NCBI GenBank assembly: GCA_947095535.1
Contig: OX352773.1
Span: forward strand, 268,762,515 to 268,826,514
Source: Poecilobothrus nobilitatus
Taxonomy: Eukaryota; Arthropoda; Insecta; Diptera; Dolichopodidae
DNA length: 64,000 nucleotides
Direction: 5' to 3'
Below the pieces are notes generated by a model that worked only from the letters and a program-made list of their open reading frames with translations, did no database searches and was not told the origin of the DNA. Below, piece after piece: positions 23,434 through 36,470 of this stretch; position 1 is the stretch's first letter; each line of letters begins with the position of its first letter. The position numbers and the translations under genes are program-made.

Positions 23434-26400
23434 ATTTAAAAAAAAAAACAAAAAATGTATATTAAAATAAAAACAAAAAAAAAAAGTGCAAAATAAATTA
23501 TTTATCTTATATAGATTATATGTATATGTAATATATAAGTATATTATATAATTGTATATAATGCCTAAAAACTGAACAAAAAATATATATGTATAAAAAA
23601 TAAAATTCTTTTAAAATTTAAAACAAAGAAGAAACACAGAAATGAAATGAAATTAAAATTTTTTTCCACTTTTTAATTTCTAACAATATACAAAAATATA
23701 CAAAGGAAAAGTAAAAACAAATCACATTATAATAAAAGAAAAAAACAAAAGCTTTAAACAGGAGAAAAAAAATAACCAAAAAACCAAGTGAAAAATTAGA
23801 AAAAAAAAAAAATTTTATAAATATTTTCCAGCAAAATTTTTCATCATCAGTTATTATAAGAATTTTTTTTTTACCTATATACATATATATTTTATTATTT
23901 TATACTTTTGTTTTTTTTTTTTTTTATATTTCTAAATTCCAAAAACAAAAAAATTTTTCTATAGCTTTTCATAAATGATCTTTAAATTTGATTTATTTAG
24001 AAAGTTGCTAAAAAGTTTCTTCTTTTATTTTTCAGCCTTTTTTTTTTTTGTAATGAGTAAAAAAAAAAAAAAGAAAAATGTTGAAAGCCATAAAACTTCT
24101 GTAACATTGTAATAAATTTGATTTTTATTATTTTATATATTTTTCAACATTCACAACAACAGAACAAAATCTTTTTTTTATAGTCAGTTTGTTATATGTG
24201 TATATGTAAAATGTGTATGACATTTGCATTATTTTTTAAATATCTTTTATATTCTTTTGCATTAAAAAATTTTAATTTTTCACGCATTCTTAAATCTACA
24301 GGTTTATTTAATGTTTCAATTGATATTTCGTTTTATTGTTTCTTATCACATATAATAATAACTGGTATTTTATTTTATATTAAATTGATAAGTCTCTTAA
24401 TCATTTCTCTTATCTTATCTACTTTTTTAAGCACAAAAAAATATATTTAAAGCTTAAAATTTATAAATATATTTTTGAACTATTTCAGTTGGGAATTTTC
24501 AGATTTATTTATTTGTTTAAAATAAAATATATCCAGAACTTGAACTTTAATTTGATTTTTTGGAAAAGGAAAATTATTTTTTAGGATTAATTATTTTTTT
24601 GGGATTAAAGTAGAATAAACATACGGTATAAAAATACCAATACGGTATAAAAATGCTGAAAATGCAGAAAAATGTTTAAATAAATATTTTAAGCTAAAAA
24701 ACATATTTATTTATAATATTATGAGTTCAATTAAAAATTTTCAGAGAAAAAAATTTTGACTGTTTTATAAATTTCTGCATAATTGTTGCATATATAGACG
24801 GCGCGTTAATTTAATACTGCATAACATTTCATTTATGTGCTGTATTGTTTGTTGTTGTTTCAATCATTAGACAAATTTAACAATTTTGCAAAATGTTTCA
24901 TTATATAATTTTACTCTTAATAAGATTATATAAATCTTTCTATTTATTTCACTAGACCGGTATAACAAATTTTAAATATTTATTACATATTTATTTAAAA
25001 ATTAAAATAAACAATAATATTCATACAATATGTATATTTATTTCGCGCTTTATTATTTATTCCTCGTTTAACAATAACAATAAATAAAAATTATAATTAA
25101 AATTTATTAATTTATCAATAAAAATAAAAAAAAATATATATATATATATATAATATATTATATGAATCAATAAATTAATAACAGAATCTTCTTGTTATTA
25201 AAAAATATCTTTGATTATAAGCATAAAATTCCAACAAATTCAGCCAGTGTTTCATTTTAAAATTTTATTGAAAAAGAAAAAATATTTAATAACTATAATA
25301 TATATTAATACGATATAAATTATATAATATATAATATAATATAATATATTTTAAAAATATAACTTTGAAAAGAAAAAACAAATAAAAAATAAATATTCAA
25401 TCAATAAACAACACAAAATTTTAATTTTTTGCTTTAAACAGTGAAAATATTCGACAATTTATTTAAATATTGTATACAATAAAATTAACGTAAATTGTTA
25501 ATTATTTACGCATATTTATATATCTATTTATATATGTATTTTATGTAAAAATATTTAAAAAAAAAAAAACCAAAAAATAAAAATTGAATACTATTTATAC
25601 ATATAAACTTTACACAGAAAATTTAACGTTCTAAGATTATGATTCAGATTTTTAAAAGCTGATTACAAAAAATTTTAATGAAATATACAAATATACAAAT
25701 CTTTAGATAAATAAAATAAAAATTATTTTTAATTCTGAATTAAAAAAAAAAATAAAGCAAAACATGTTTAATTTAAAAATTAGGCCCATAACCTGTCATA
25801 AATAACGAAATAAATGAAACTTCTATAGTTTTTTTCTTTTTGTTGCTGAACTTTTTAATCCGAAATCAAGAAAAACACTAATTTATCTTTTTATTTTTTG
25901 TATTTTCATTAAATATACATTTATGACAGTTTTTTTTTCAAAATTTAAATCGTTTAAGAAAACTTCCATTAAAAAAGTGTAATCTGCAAACGTCAAAATC
26001 GTTATGGTTTTTGTCTTCAATCGATTTCACCAAGATTTAACAAATATGTGATTTATAGAAGAATATATAGAAAGGAATTCCCACAAAAATGGAGTTGATG
26101 AATATGAATGCGCTATGATTACACACTAAACTATGACTATAAAGACTACACATATATAACTAAAATTTTATGCCATTTTCATTTAAGCAGGCAACAGCAA
26201 AATATAATAAAATACACCCTGATCTATGTATATACTTTAGCATCACTTGAATTTATAACTTTTTGTCTTTCAACTTATTTATTTATTATTTATTTAAATT
26301 TTTTAAATATTTTTTTTTAGTTTTACATCATATTTTCAATTTTCATTTAATTATTTTGCACTTTTTCGTTTTTGCTTTTCACATTTTTGATCAGTTTTAT

Positions 26401-28017
26401 TGACAATTTTCAATAAAACTCTATTTGACAAAATCTTTTTTTTATATTTTAGATTTTATTTAGTTAAGGACGAACACGAATTTTGTAGTTAGTTAATACA
26501 CGAACCTCTATACGTTTCTACATATTCTATACGATGCAAACTGCGAGTAAAGTTAATTCAAAGTATATATTTACAGTATTATAGTTTATTATAGTTTGTA
26601 TAATACATTTTTTTTTACAGTTACAGTTACAGTTACAATATAAATTTTATGATTTTTTGCCCCAATATATATATATATATATCTACTTATTAACAAATAT
26701 TTAAAAAATATAAAAGTAAAACAATAAAATAAATAATATAAATAAAATCATTATATATATAATTAAGTATAATTAAAAAAAGTAAAAATAAAATGGCAGC
26801 TACAAGAAACGTGAAAAATTTAAATCTTAAGCTTTAAATATTTCAAATTTTATAATATTAATTCCTGTAATTAATTAAAAATAATATTTGTATGAATGTA
26901 AACAAAAACCTTTTTGTCTTTTTGCTTTATAATCATATATATATATATGTAACTTTTTAATGATAATATTTAAAATTATACGGCAAAACTAAAGTCATTA
27001 ATGATTAAAAGAACAAATTAATAAGAAATATTTTGAAATTTAATAAAAAAGTTTTAAGCATTTTAAGTTTCAGTACTAAAACTTTACTATTACATATAAG
27101 TATAACTATACTTCTTTATACTTGAACAATATATCCTTTTATTTGTTTTCCTTATTTTTATAAAACTTTTTGAAATATTTCGAATCTTTTGCCAATATAA
27201 ATAATATAATAATTAAAATATAATACCATATAACTTATACCGGACATTTTTATTTTAATTTATTTAATATATAATTAATAACAAAATTAATACTATTTAC
27301 AAACTAAATACTTCTTTAATAAACAATAAATAAAAATATTCTATTTATATATTTATATATTATATATTTTTTTAAATAAATATATTTTATATAGTTTCTA
27401 AGTAAAACAAATCAGTATTAATTAAATAAAATAAAAAAGTAGAGATATTTTAATTTTTTATTATATAACTAAATTAATATATAAATACATATAAATATTT
27501 TACTGAATATTAATTCGGAGAATCAGGAGAATATTATAAATTATAAATTTAACTAAAAGTCAACAGTACATAATATAAATATGTATACATATAAATATAT
27601 ATTAAAAATAATACAAAACCAATTTTATTTATTAATATTTTTATCATAAAATAAATTTTATTCTCTTTATTGCGTATATAATTAATAATTGCATAATAAA
27701 ATAAAAATTTAATCAATGAATATTAAAAATTTTGATTTCTCGAAAAAAAAACAAAAAAACTAAAAAAAAAATATATAAAAATTAAATGTTGTTAAAAATT
27801 TAAAATTAAACAAAATAAAAACACACACAAATACTAAAATATTATGTATATTTAACATTATGTAAATATTATTTATAAAAATAAATACCTATATTATAAA
27901 ACAAAACAAAAATTATATAAATAATAAAAAAGGTGATTTTAAAGTAAAAAAAAAAAAAAAAAAAAAAAACCAAAAACTTAATTCAAATTGTTATTATTCA
28001 ATTTTTCCTTTAATAAA
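23434..28017. other. Dh44 3' flank, extremely AT-rich
   Basis: The first few hundred bases are probably Dh44 3' UTR, with several AATAAA-type hexamers from about 23465 onward. The rest is about 4 kb of very AT-rich sequence with A and T homopolymers, including a run of about 25 A near 27945-27970 and (AT)n patches. No gene, RNA or mobile element was recognised. Confidence 0.4.
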
Positions 28018-28044
28018 ACCGAACTTAAGATAGTTAAGTTCGGT
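28018..28044. repeat. Perfect 11-bp stem hairpin
   Basis: ACCGAACTTAA, a five-base loop GATAG, then TTAAGTTCGGT: a perfect inverted repeat and the only sizeable GC-containing stem in a very AT-rich stretch. An (ACCAAC)-like run follows at 28055-28078. It resembles the 3' hairpins of Helitron-type elements, but no CTTGTTTT end is present. Confidence 0.6.
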
Positions 28045-28254
28045 AATAAGAAGACACCAGCACCAACACCAACACTATTACAGTTTAATACCTTGATTTG
28101 TAAAAACAAAAAATGAATATTAAGCAGTGTCTAATTTTGGTCAGCTCTATAAATATTCTTTGAAACATTTGTTTTTAATTTGCCAAACTCTTAACATTTT
28201 CTTATTAATTAGTATATTTTGATTTTGATTTTCATCGTAGTTTTAAATAATTAG

Positions 28255-28692
28255 TTTTAATAATATTATAAATAAAGCTAATTCGATATAGGGTGTTGTA
28301 AAATGTTGGTCAAAGGAATTTTCAGATTCCTATATTCTTAAATTGTTATACCCTTGGCTTGTAAGACTGACAGAATTTTCTTAGATTCACTTTACGCCTT
28401 TTGCCTTGGGCTAATCCTACCACCATATTAGCATTCTGTCTTATCTTATCACAACATGAGTAAAAATAAAAATAAAGTGATGTGCGTACATTCAATTTCA
28501 GTCTTGAGATTTCTGACATTATTTTCATTAAAGAGATTGTAAAAGGCAATGTAAAAACCACTTTAATTACTAGGAATGTCATTATTAGAAATCTTCAATA
28601 TATTCACTCTTTTAATCTACTTAAAATTAGTAATAATAGAACTAATTATGGCAATTTCCACCCTATTAATAGAATGCTTATTATTAGGTAAC
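28255..28692 (+). mobile_element. Jockey-like LINE fragment, second copy of the 7150 family
   Basis: Aligns by eye with 7650-8110: it shares AATAATATTATAAATAAAGCTAATTC, TTTTCAGATTCCTATATTCT, the TTAGATTCACTTTACGCC..TTGCC block and the region encoding ISDIIFIKEIVKGNVK to NYGNFHPINRM. It is shorter, with several internal deletions, and out of frame throughout. It is a dead 3' remnant. Confidence 0.7.
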
Positions 28693-28814
28693 AAACATAA
28701 ATTGAACATTGATTTTACACTGTCAAAATATTGCAAAAAATAAAAATTATACAATAGATTAGGATTTTTCTGTTCTTTTTTGTTTTGTAATTTCATTATA
28801 AAGTAACTAATAGG

Positions 28815-28967
28815 ACAGGCAGGGGTATATGGCTTAATCGGCTCAGAATTTAATTCAATTCTGAGCCAATCCATACACTTGAGTCTATATCTAGCTCAAC
28901 TTCTTTTAAGTGTGACAAGCGTAATCAACGAATTATTACATCCTTGAACATACATTCATACGGGTAT
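28815..28967 (-). mobile_element. HINE family A 5'-end fragment
   Basis: Reading right to left, it has ATACCCGTATGAATG, then GTTCAAGGATGTAATAAT, a CACTTAAAAGAAGTTGAGCTAGATATAG block and GGATTGGCTCAGAAT..., matching the first 150 bases of the element at 3711. The core and 3' end are missing. It abuts the LINE fragment at 28255-28692. Confidence 0.7.
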
Positions 28968-30479
28968 AAAGAAACTGAAGCTTAGTCATATATAATACTA
29001 AGCGACTTATTGGATGCCATATTCTCTGCATAGAAACCAAATTCATGAAGAAAAGTTCAGATACTTTATAGGAGTTTTATTGATTTAATACATCTCCGAC
29101 CAAAAAAAAAAGGGGGTGAACAGTTTAATTTTTTAAAGATGAATAAATAGTGTGAAAAAGTTTTGAATCAAAGAGGTAGCATTAAATAAACAGATACTAT
29201 CAAAACTTTGACATCTTCTAACATATTATATAATATTTAATAATATTATCTAGTTTAAAATTCTTCATTTTTCAATTTGACATTACTTTGATATTAAAAT
29301 AATTTGTTTGCTTTGTGAATACGTTTAAAAAAATTAAACCACCATCAAATGCAAATGTAATGTATATATTATAATATAATTAAGTTTTTAGATTTGAGTT
29401 CATAAGTCTATTATTATTTATCTTCTAATTTTAATAAAACATAATAACTTATAATATATAAATAAATATTTTTCATTTTTTTTCATTTTATATTTATTTC
29501 AAAAGTTTACTTCATTTTCAAAATTTATTCATAAACGCCTACACGTTTTTCTTATATTTTAAAGCTATCAAATCTAGCCAGGAAATAAACCTGTAGTTTT
29601 TAAATTTAAACTATACCATCAGCATTTTAGTTCAAACAATTAAAAACTCATCACAAAAAATATTTGTCTTTTTATTTATTTTGTTTTTTCTTAAATTATC
29701 TAAAGAAAAATTATGACAAAAAAAAACTGAACATAAATTTATAAAAAAGTTTTAAAATGATGTACCAGGTTGTCCTTTTTTTATTTAGTTTAATTTGACA
29801 GGTTTTTTAATAATCATAACTACTTGTATATACTCAATATTGATATACCTTTATCCTTTTTTCAAATTATTTTTATTGTTCATCTATGTATTATATATAT
29901 TATATACAAACATTATTTTGTATATAATACAAATTATAATAAAAAATACAAATAACGAAAATAAATAAAAGTTTATCAGCCTGTAAAAATCCCTTTGGGA
30001 AATTTAAACTTCTTCACTAAAATAATAAAAATGGGGAAAAGTAACAACAATTTTCAATAATCATGACTATCTTTAAATAAAAAAAAATGGAAAGAGATAA
30101 TATTTCTAAATTTTATTGTTATATGATAATGTTCTTTAGAAGAATAACAAAAAAATCTATGTACCTTTGTTTCTTTCTTCTATTCAAATGACAAATATAT
30201 CATCTTCACTAAAAGAATCATAAATTTATTTATGTTACAACTTAAGTAAAAAATCTTTAAAATATTTATTTCATTTAATTACATTTAATTTAAACTTCAG
30301 ATTGCTAAGTATTGTAAAGTAAAATAATAGTGTAATTAAAGTAAAAGATATAGAATGTAAATCTTATTTAGATCTCAAATTTTATAAGTGAGAGTCTCGA
30401 AAGACACCAATGGGATCAACACTTTTTGGTAGTGTTGGATTTTAACCAAATACCAACTCTCTTTTAAATCAAACATTAG
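28968..30479. other. AT-rich intergenic sequence
   Basis: No gene or repeat was recognised in these 1.5 kb. Confidence 0.4.
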
Positions 30480-30970
30480 ATTAGAGCATATGGTACAATG
30501 TACTGTTTGGTTTGGGTATTGCGAAAATAGGAATAAAGGAAATCGAGAAATATGAGAAGTTACTGGATGTTGGGAGATGTTCCCAAATTTAGGGAATACA
30601 TCAGGCTACAAGCTGTTCCATATTAGCGCTGTACGCACAAAGAACGAATTTATATATACGGAGTTACGACATCTCCGGATCTTTAAAGAATGGAGATTAG
30701 TTTGTACAGGCCTCCTTGTAACTCGGATGCAGTATTAATGTTTTTGTTTCTCCTGCACAGATTTTTATACTAACAAAATATATATAAAATAGAGTGAATG
30801 CTCCAATGACACAACAATGATCTAGTGAAGCAAGAGCTGAGGTAGAAATTCGTTCGATCGTTTATTAAACGAATTGCTCTGTTTTGGACTTTGTCTAGAT
30901 ATCCCAATGCTGTTTATGGGGCTGCTACCCAAATGTGTGTATTGTACTCCATTATATCACTGCTTTTGCA
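30480..30970 (-). mobile_element. LINE reverse-transcriptase C-terminal remnant
   Basis: The minus strand read from about 30960 gives YNTHIWVAAP then, after a stop, LGYLDKVQNRAIRLINDRT. This is the C-terminal region after the reverse-transcriptase domain of Jockey/CR1-type LINEs. Further down come RSLCVQR and YGTACSLMYS-like traces, corresponding to the usual FFVRTA..WNSLP block. Many stops and frame changes; dead. It belongs to a different LINE family from the copies at 7150 and 18930. Confidence 0.65.
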
Positions 30971-32092
30971 AAAATTAAACAAACAATTTATTGGTAAATT
31001 TATCTTCGTTCAAGACATAAAACGACAAATAAATTAGTTAGTTGGATTACAAATAAGAATTTAAAAATATATTAATATGTAGGTAGATATTCAGAATGTT
31101 TTGCTATACTTTAAAAGCATTTTAGAAGGTGAAAGGTGCGTTTAATATAAGTAAAATATTTTATAACAAAGGAGAATCTAAATTTAATAATTATCTAGAG
31201 TCTAAACAATTTGAGCTAAACTCTCCTTCCATTGTTGTCATAAATGGAAATTTAATCTAGTATTTCAGAAATTTCAGAAATTTCGTGCTAAAATAGTAAC
31301 ATTTGATTACTTATACATTTTTAAGGAACAACTTTAAAAATTCAATTTTCAAAATATTTTAATCTTGTTTTTCGTTAGTTAATTAACTCACAATACCTGT
31401 AAAAGTCAATAAAGGTCTTTTATAAGATAAAAGTATATATATCCAAATGTTATTATGATAACACACTTTTTATATTAATTAAGGATAATTGTTAAAGCTA
31501 ATTAAAATAATGATGAAAAAAATAATTTTGAAAGCAATTAAAAATAAGCAATTTTGGAAGATTCCCACCTCCCTTAGGAAAAAAAAAAAAAAAAATTAAA
31601 AATATCATTTAAATTGTTTTGTTTTTTTTACTTGTATTTTATATGAAAAATTTTTTTAATTGTTTTTTTTTTTGTTTTGGAAGATTTTAATTGTTTTTAA
31701 TTTAGATATAATAATTTTACAGTAGGAAGTTAAATTTTTCTTTTTTATAAGTTAATGAATTTAAATTATTGCATCTTCGATTTCCATAGAAATTCAATTA
31801 AAATACAAAGGAAATGTTGAGGAATTGGCAAAATAATTATTTCAAGGATTTTTTTATACATTTTTGACTGTTAAAATATTTCTAATAATAAATTTTATAT
31901 ATTATTTTATTTTATTAATGAAAGGATATTCATAAAGAAAACTGTTAATTTTTTGATAATTAAAATTACATACAATAAAAATAGTTTCATTAAGCTTGGA
32001 TTACTCGCGGTTGCAGCTATTGACAAGAAAATGAAACGCAAATGTTTACATTTCTGGCCTATATACGATATTAGTCTTATATAAAAATTATT
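30971..32092. other. AT-rich intergenic sequence
   Basis: No gene or repeat was recognised; contains A and T homopolymers near 31578-31680. Confidence 0.4.
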
Positions 32093-33853
32093 ATACCCTA
32101 CACCTAAAGTATAGGGTATATTAACTTTGGTATGGTGTTTGTAACCGTCCGTCCGTACGCACGATAACTCAAAAAATAATGATGCTATCTTGATGAAATT
32201 TATATAGTAGGTTACTAATTACGAAAGAAAGGCTAAGTTCGAATCTGGACAAAATCCATGGGTTCGGATTCTGGAAGCTTCCGAATGATTCCGGAGCAAT
32301 CGAGATTATCTCCAAAAGCAACAAAGATAGAACCTTCAAATTTTGTACAATGATGTTTCTTCCCGTTCGATTTATGTCTCTGAAATTTAAGAGGATTTGG
32401 TCCATGGGTTTGGGTTTTGGAAGTTTCCGAACGAGCACCAGAGCAAATGAGATTATCTCCAAAACCAACAAAGATAGAACCTTTACATTTTGTACAATGA
32501 TGTTCCTTACCGTTCGATTTATGTCTCTGAAATTTAAGAGGATTTGGTCCATGGGTTTGGATTTGGAAGCTTCCGAACGAGCCCCAGAGCAAATGAGATT
32601 ATCTCCAAAACAAATAAAGATATAACCTTTACTTTGGCAGAATGGTGTTCTTTCATGTATGATTTAGGCCTCTGAAATTTAAGAGGATTTAGTCCATGGG
32701 TTTGGATTTGGAAGCTTCCGAACGAGCACCAGAGCAAATGAGATTATCTCCAAAACCAACAAAGATATAACCTTTAAATTTGGCAGGGGTGGTGTTCTTT
32801 CATGTTTTATTTAAATCTCTGAAATGTGAGAAGATTTGGTCCATGGGATCGGGTTTTGGAAGCAAAAACAACAAATATATAACCTTTAAATTTGGCCGAA
32901 TGGTGTTTTTTCATGTTTGATTTAGGTCTCTGAAATTTGAGAGGATTTGGCCATGGGTTTAAATTTGAAAGAATTTGAACCGTGGATTCGAATTTTGGAA
33001 GCTTCCGAACGAGCCGCAGAGCAAATGAGATTATATCCAATACGAACAAAGGTAGAACCTTTGAATTTGGTACAATGGTGTTCTTTCGTGTTTGATTTAT
33101 GTCTCTGAAATTTAAGAGGATTTGGTCCATGGGTTTGGTTTTGGAAGCTTCCGAACGAGCCCCAGAGCAAATGAGATTATCTCCAAAACCAATAAAGATA
33201 TAACCTTTACTTTTGGCAGAATGGTGTTCTTTCATGTATGATTTAGGCCTCTGAAATTTGAGAGGATTTGGTCCATGGGTTCAAATCTTGGAAGCTTCCG
33301 GACGAGCCCCAGAGCAAACGAGTATATCTCCACAACCAACAAAGATAGAACTTTTATTTTTAGTACAAAGGTGTTCTGTTATGTTTCCTTTTCTGTAAAA
33401 TTGGAAACTGACATTTGAAAGAATTTGAACCATGGGTTCGTATTTTGGAAACGTCCGGACGAGCACAAGAGCAACGAGCATATCTCCAAAACCAACAAAA
33501 GTAGAACCTTTAAATTTAATAGAATGGTGTTCTGGCAAGTTTTCTTTATATTCCTGAGATGGATTCGATGGATTGGAGCGGCAATTCGGGTAGCTGACAC
33601 AAACCTCCCAAGGATTACCAATCTTCGAAAATAATTAAGATAGAAACTTAAAATTTTATACAAGGGTGTCAAGCATATCCCAAGCGGATGCCTCTTTTAC
33701 GTTCTTGAAATTCGAGTTGAATAAGACAGAAAAGGGAAGAAGTTCAAGCAGCTGCCAAAAACACTTATGGATTTTTAATTTAATTCGAATTATTCAGGTG
33801 TAGGGTATTAATAAGTCGGTTGCATCGACTTACTGTTACATTTACTTGTTTTT
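32093..33853 (+). mobile_element. HINE family B element (copy B1) with ~147-bp tandem core
   Basis: Starts ATACCCTACACC with TATAGGGTAT 19 bp on (an 8-bp paired stem), then CCGTCCGTCCGTACGCACGATA. The core is made of about ten units of roughly 147 bp containing GGTCCATGGGTTTGGATTTT and GGAAGCTTCCGAACGAG, with CCATGGG at about 32403, 32550, 32695 and 32842. It ends AGGTGTAGGGTAT (inverse of the start), a stem AAGTCG-GTTGCAT-CGACTT at 33813-33831, and ACTTGTTTTT. This matches DINE-1/HINE architecture. Compared with the copy at 48051 it lacks about 110 bp before the CCGT run. No protein is encoded. Confidence 0.7.
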
Positions 33854-33956
33854 ATGTTATTTTATTATATATTACGTTACGATATTGATTATATGATAAA
33901 TACTAATTATATATTATGTATAGGAAAAATTTAAAGCAATTGTTTTTATTAATCAA
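33854..33956. other. AT-rich spacer
   Basis: Short AT-rich spacer; nothing seen. Confidence 0.3.
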
Positions 33957-34225
33957 AATAACCCAGTCAGTTTTTGAAATCGAAACCTTCTAATGAAAAG
34001 CCGATGTCCTTAACCATAACATCATTGGCTGGATATTTTAATTATTATTCAACAGCTTTTCTAGTATAGAAATAGTTATAATGAAATTTTTTGTTTTTTC
34101 TTTATTTCTTCTACTTAATTTATATAAAAATAATTTATTTTAATATATTCATTATTAAATAGTTTCTGACCTTAGCTAAGAGCTGTGTGGTCTAATGTGT
34201 AAGAAATGATGAACAGAGTTTCAAA
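33957..34225. repeat. Two divergent, degraded tRNA-like (SINE) heads
   Basis: The minus strand, about 34030 to 33960, has an A-box-like TATGGTTAAGGACATCGG and a B-box-like GGTTTCGATTTC. The plus strand, about 34175-34220, has GTGTGGTCTAATGTGTAAG followed by a weak B box AGTTTCAAACAC. Both are degraded and lack full tRNA arms. Probably old SINE heads. Confidence 0.35.
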
Positions 34226-34351
34226 CACAAAAAACAAAAGAAAAAAAAGTTTTTTTTACATTATAATACAACTTAAGGTTTTCAAAATTCGTCATTTGAC
34301 GTTATTGTTAGTGTAACTGTATACTACAGAGTAAAAGTTAATAAGATTATA

Positions 34352-34757
34352 TTAATTTGCGACTAAAAGTGCTCTTATTTTTTTTTTAAATACGCCGAAG
34401 TTAGATAGAATTTTCAAATCTTCGGGTAGCTCGTTGAAGGCTTTTAAGCAATTGTATAGACAATTATTTCTTTGGTTTCCGGTTCTAAATAAGGAGAGAT
34501 AAAAATTTGTTTTGTTCATAGTGTTGTGCGAGTGAATGTCTAATCTTCTATTTAGAATAAAGTTGTGTTTCAGCAGGTTATTTACTATTTTAAAAGCAGT
34601 ACAGTGCAATTCATATCTATTTATATTCGTAAGACTAAGATATTGTTGAGAGTATAATAAATGAGAGGGGTATTGAATAGGTAGATTTTTAATGATTTTA
34701 AGGCTTTTTTTGTGCACATTTTCTAGCTTATTTAAGTGGATTTGGGGAGCTCTGCTG
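34352..34757 (-). mobile_element. LINE reverse-transcriptase C-terminus, cut by the assembly gap
   Basis: An open minus-strand frame runs leftward from the gap to a stop at 34352-34354. It encodes HLNKLENVHKKSLKIIKNLP, then LYSQQYLSLTNINRYE, ending LKAFNELPEDLKILSNFGVFKKKIRALL-type residues. This is the C-terminal region typical of CR1/Jockey-like LINEs (NLP..ELP..IS.F..FK). It has no stop across about 135 codons and so is younger than the other LINE pieces here. The rest of the element, if present, lies in the gap. Confidence 0.7.
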
Positions 34758-34957
34758 NNNNNNNNNNNNNNNNNNNNNNNNNNNNNNNNNNNNNNNNNNN
34801 NNNNNNNNNNNNNNNNNNNNNNNNNNNNNNNNNNNNNNNNNNNNNNNNNNNNNNNNNNNNNNNNNNNNNNNNNNNNNNNNNNNNNNNNNNNNNNNNNNNN
34901 NNNNNNNNNNNNNNNNNNNNNNNNNNNNNNNNNNNNNNNNNNNNNNNNNNNNNNNNN
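34758..34957. other. Assembly gap, 200 N
   Basis: Exactly 200 N bases, a conventional placeholder length, so the true distance across it is unknown. Frames reported through it are artefacts. Confidence 0.99.
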
Positions 34958-35039
34958 TGTACCACACAATAATGCTCGTAAGATAGTTTCCTTAAAATTT
35001 AAGAAAATGTCTATTGATTATTCGTAATTTTTTTTTAAA

Positions 35040-35132
35040 TTATAAAATTTTAAGAAAATTTACAAATTTTGGTGCTTGCCTTTGAAAAATGTGCCCTTTT
35101 AAAAACCTTTGATTTTACATTCTGTCTTGTTT
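35040..35132 (+). mobile_element. Family C repeat, 3'-end fragment
   Basis: AAAATGTGCCCTTTTAAAAACC, then TTTGATTTTACATTCTGTCTTGTTT, matches the 3' end of the family C copies at 14700-14756 and (reversed) 53170-53215. Confidence 0.55.
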
Positions 35133-36002
35133 AAAAAGGACAATTCTATTTTAATACCACTTATACTAATATATTATATAATTATGTATATGTTAAGTTA
35201 TTGAACCATTTTTTTGGTTTAGAATAGTAATATAATAAAATTGTTGAAGATTTTTGTATTAGAAAACTTTTAATTTAAATTTTTTTATATTTCAGTTCTG
35301 AAATTATCAAATTAGATTGGAGATTGTAGACTTCAAAATAAAAAAGAATTTGTGTTAATAATTTGTAACAAAAAATATGTATAAATTTTGAATAAAAATA
35401 TTGAAAATCTTTTTCAATTGATATTTTTTTCCGTTACATTATTTTTATCATTATTCATTCTTTAATATCTGTTGCTCTGGGATACATTGGACGTCAGTTA
35501 AGTGAATAACAAAAACCTTTTTTTCTATTATATATGTATAAGTTTTACTATCTACCATTCACAGCCATTTTGTTTATATTATATAAGCTTTATTGTCTTT
35601 CGGAGCCCTTTTCGCCTTAGACGAAATTAATAACTTTCAAACTAACAACTTTCGGGTTGAAGTTCAGTATTTCTATACAAAATTTTAGGGATAAAAAATA
35701 TTATGACTACCACTATGCGTTGCTTTATTCCATCAGTGTGGAACAAGGGTTTGGTGTTTTGTCGAACAGTCCAGCAATGAATATTGTAAGTTAATCTATA
35801 TTATACGGTGGTTCAAACATAATATTAAACATATAGTGCACGGTAAAAAATATTAGTTGCTTTCAAAAGTTTCAACATAACTTTAAAACAGATTTTTATT
35901 ATTATTTTATTTTGCCCACTTATAAATAACTAGAAAAAGTTTTGGAACCTATTCTGCTATAAGACTACTAGTATATGCTCATAATAATTTTATTAATTTC
36001 AT
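35133..36002. other. AT-rich sequence with one moderately GC-rich patch
   Basis: Mostly AT-rich. The patch at about 35590-35780 (TTCGGAGCCCTTTTCGCCTTAGACGAAATTAATAA...) resembles 47890-47930 and is probably an old shared repeat. No dynein exon was found here on either strand. Confidence 0.35.
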
Positions 36003-36095
36003 ATTTTGTTGGTTTACACCTTACTGTTGGATTTGAATCGAAGACCTACTTTCAACTAAAAGACTGGCAACTTAAACATTACACCATTCGTCATA
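36003..36095 (-). repeat. tRNA-like SINE head
   Basis: Read on the minus strand: GACGAATGGTGTAATGTTTAAG (A box), then AGTCTTTTAGTTGAAAGTAGG and a B box TCGATTCAAATCC. The arms are imperfect and no second family copy is close, so this is a SINE head or tRNA pseudogene rather than a working tRNA gene. Confidence 0.45.
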
Positions 36096-36470
36096 TTTTT
36101 AAAACACATAATAAATATTTTTATTAAATCCTTCTCTTATTGGAGTTACATATTACATATAACTATATTTTAAATAAATTTCTGAAAACATATCGTTCCC
36201 CAAATTTTCCTATTGGGGAAAAAATTTTTCATCTCTATGAAATTTTCTTCTTTTTTAATTTTCATAAATTTCATTTTTTAAAGCATTTTCATTAAAAAGA
36301 TATTCCAACATTTGTCAATAAATGTTTAAGAAATAAATTATTATTTTTTAATAACTAAAAATAAAACAATTTTTAATAAAAAAAGAGATATTTCAAATTT
36401 AATTATGTTGATTATTGCCTTAAATGGGTTTAAAAACCTTTTGTTTTCCAAATATTTAATAAATTAAAAG

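Noticed and set aside
32169..33672. Overlapping ORFs of 67-142 codons
   Set aside because: Same cause, in the copy at 32093-33853.
34692..35027. ORFs crossing the N run
   Set aside because: The N bases were read as open codons; only the minus-strand LINE part left of the gap is real.
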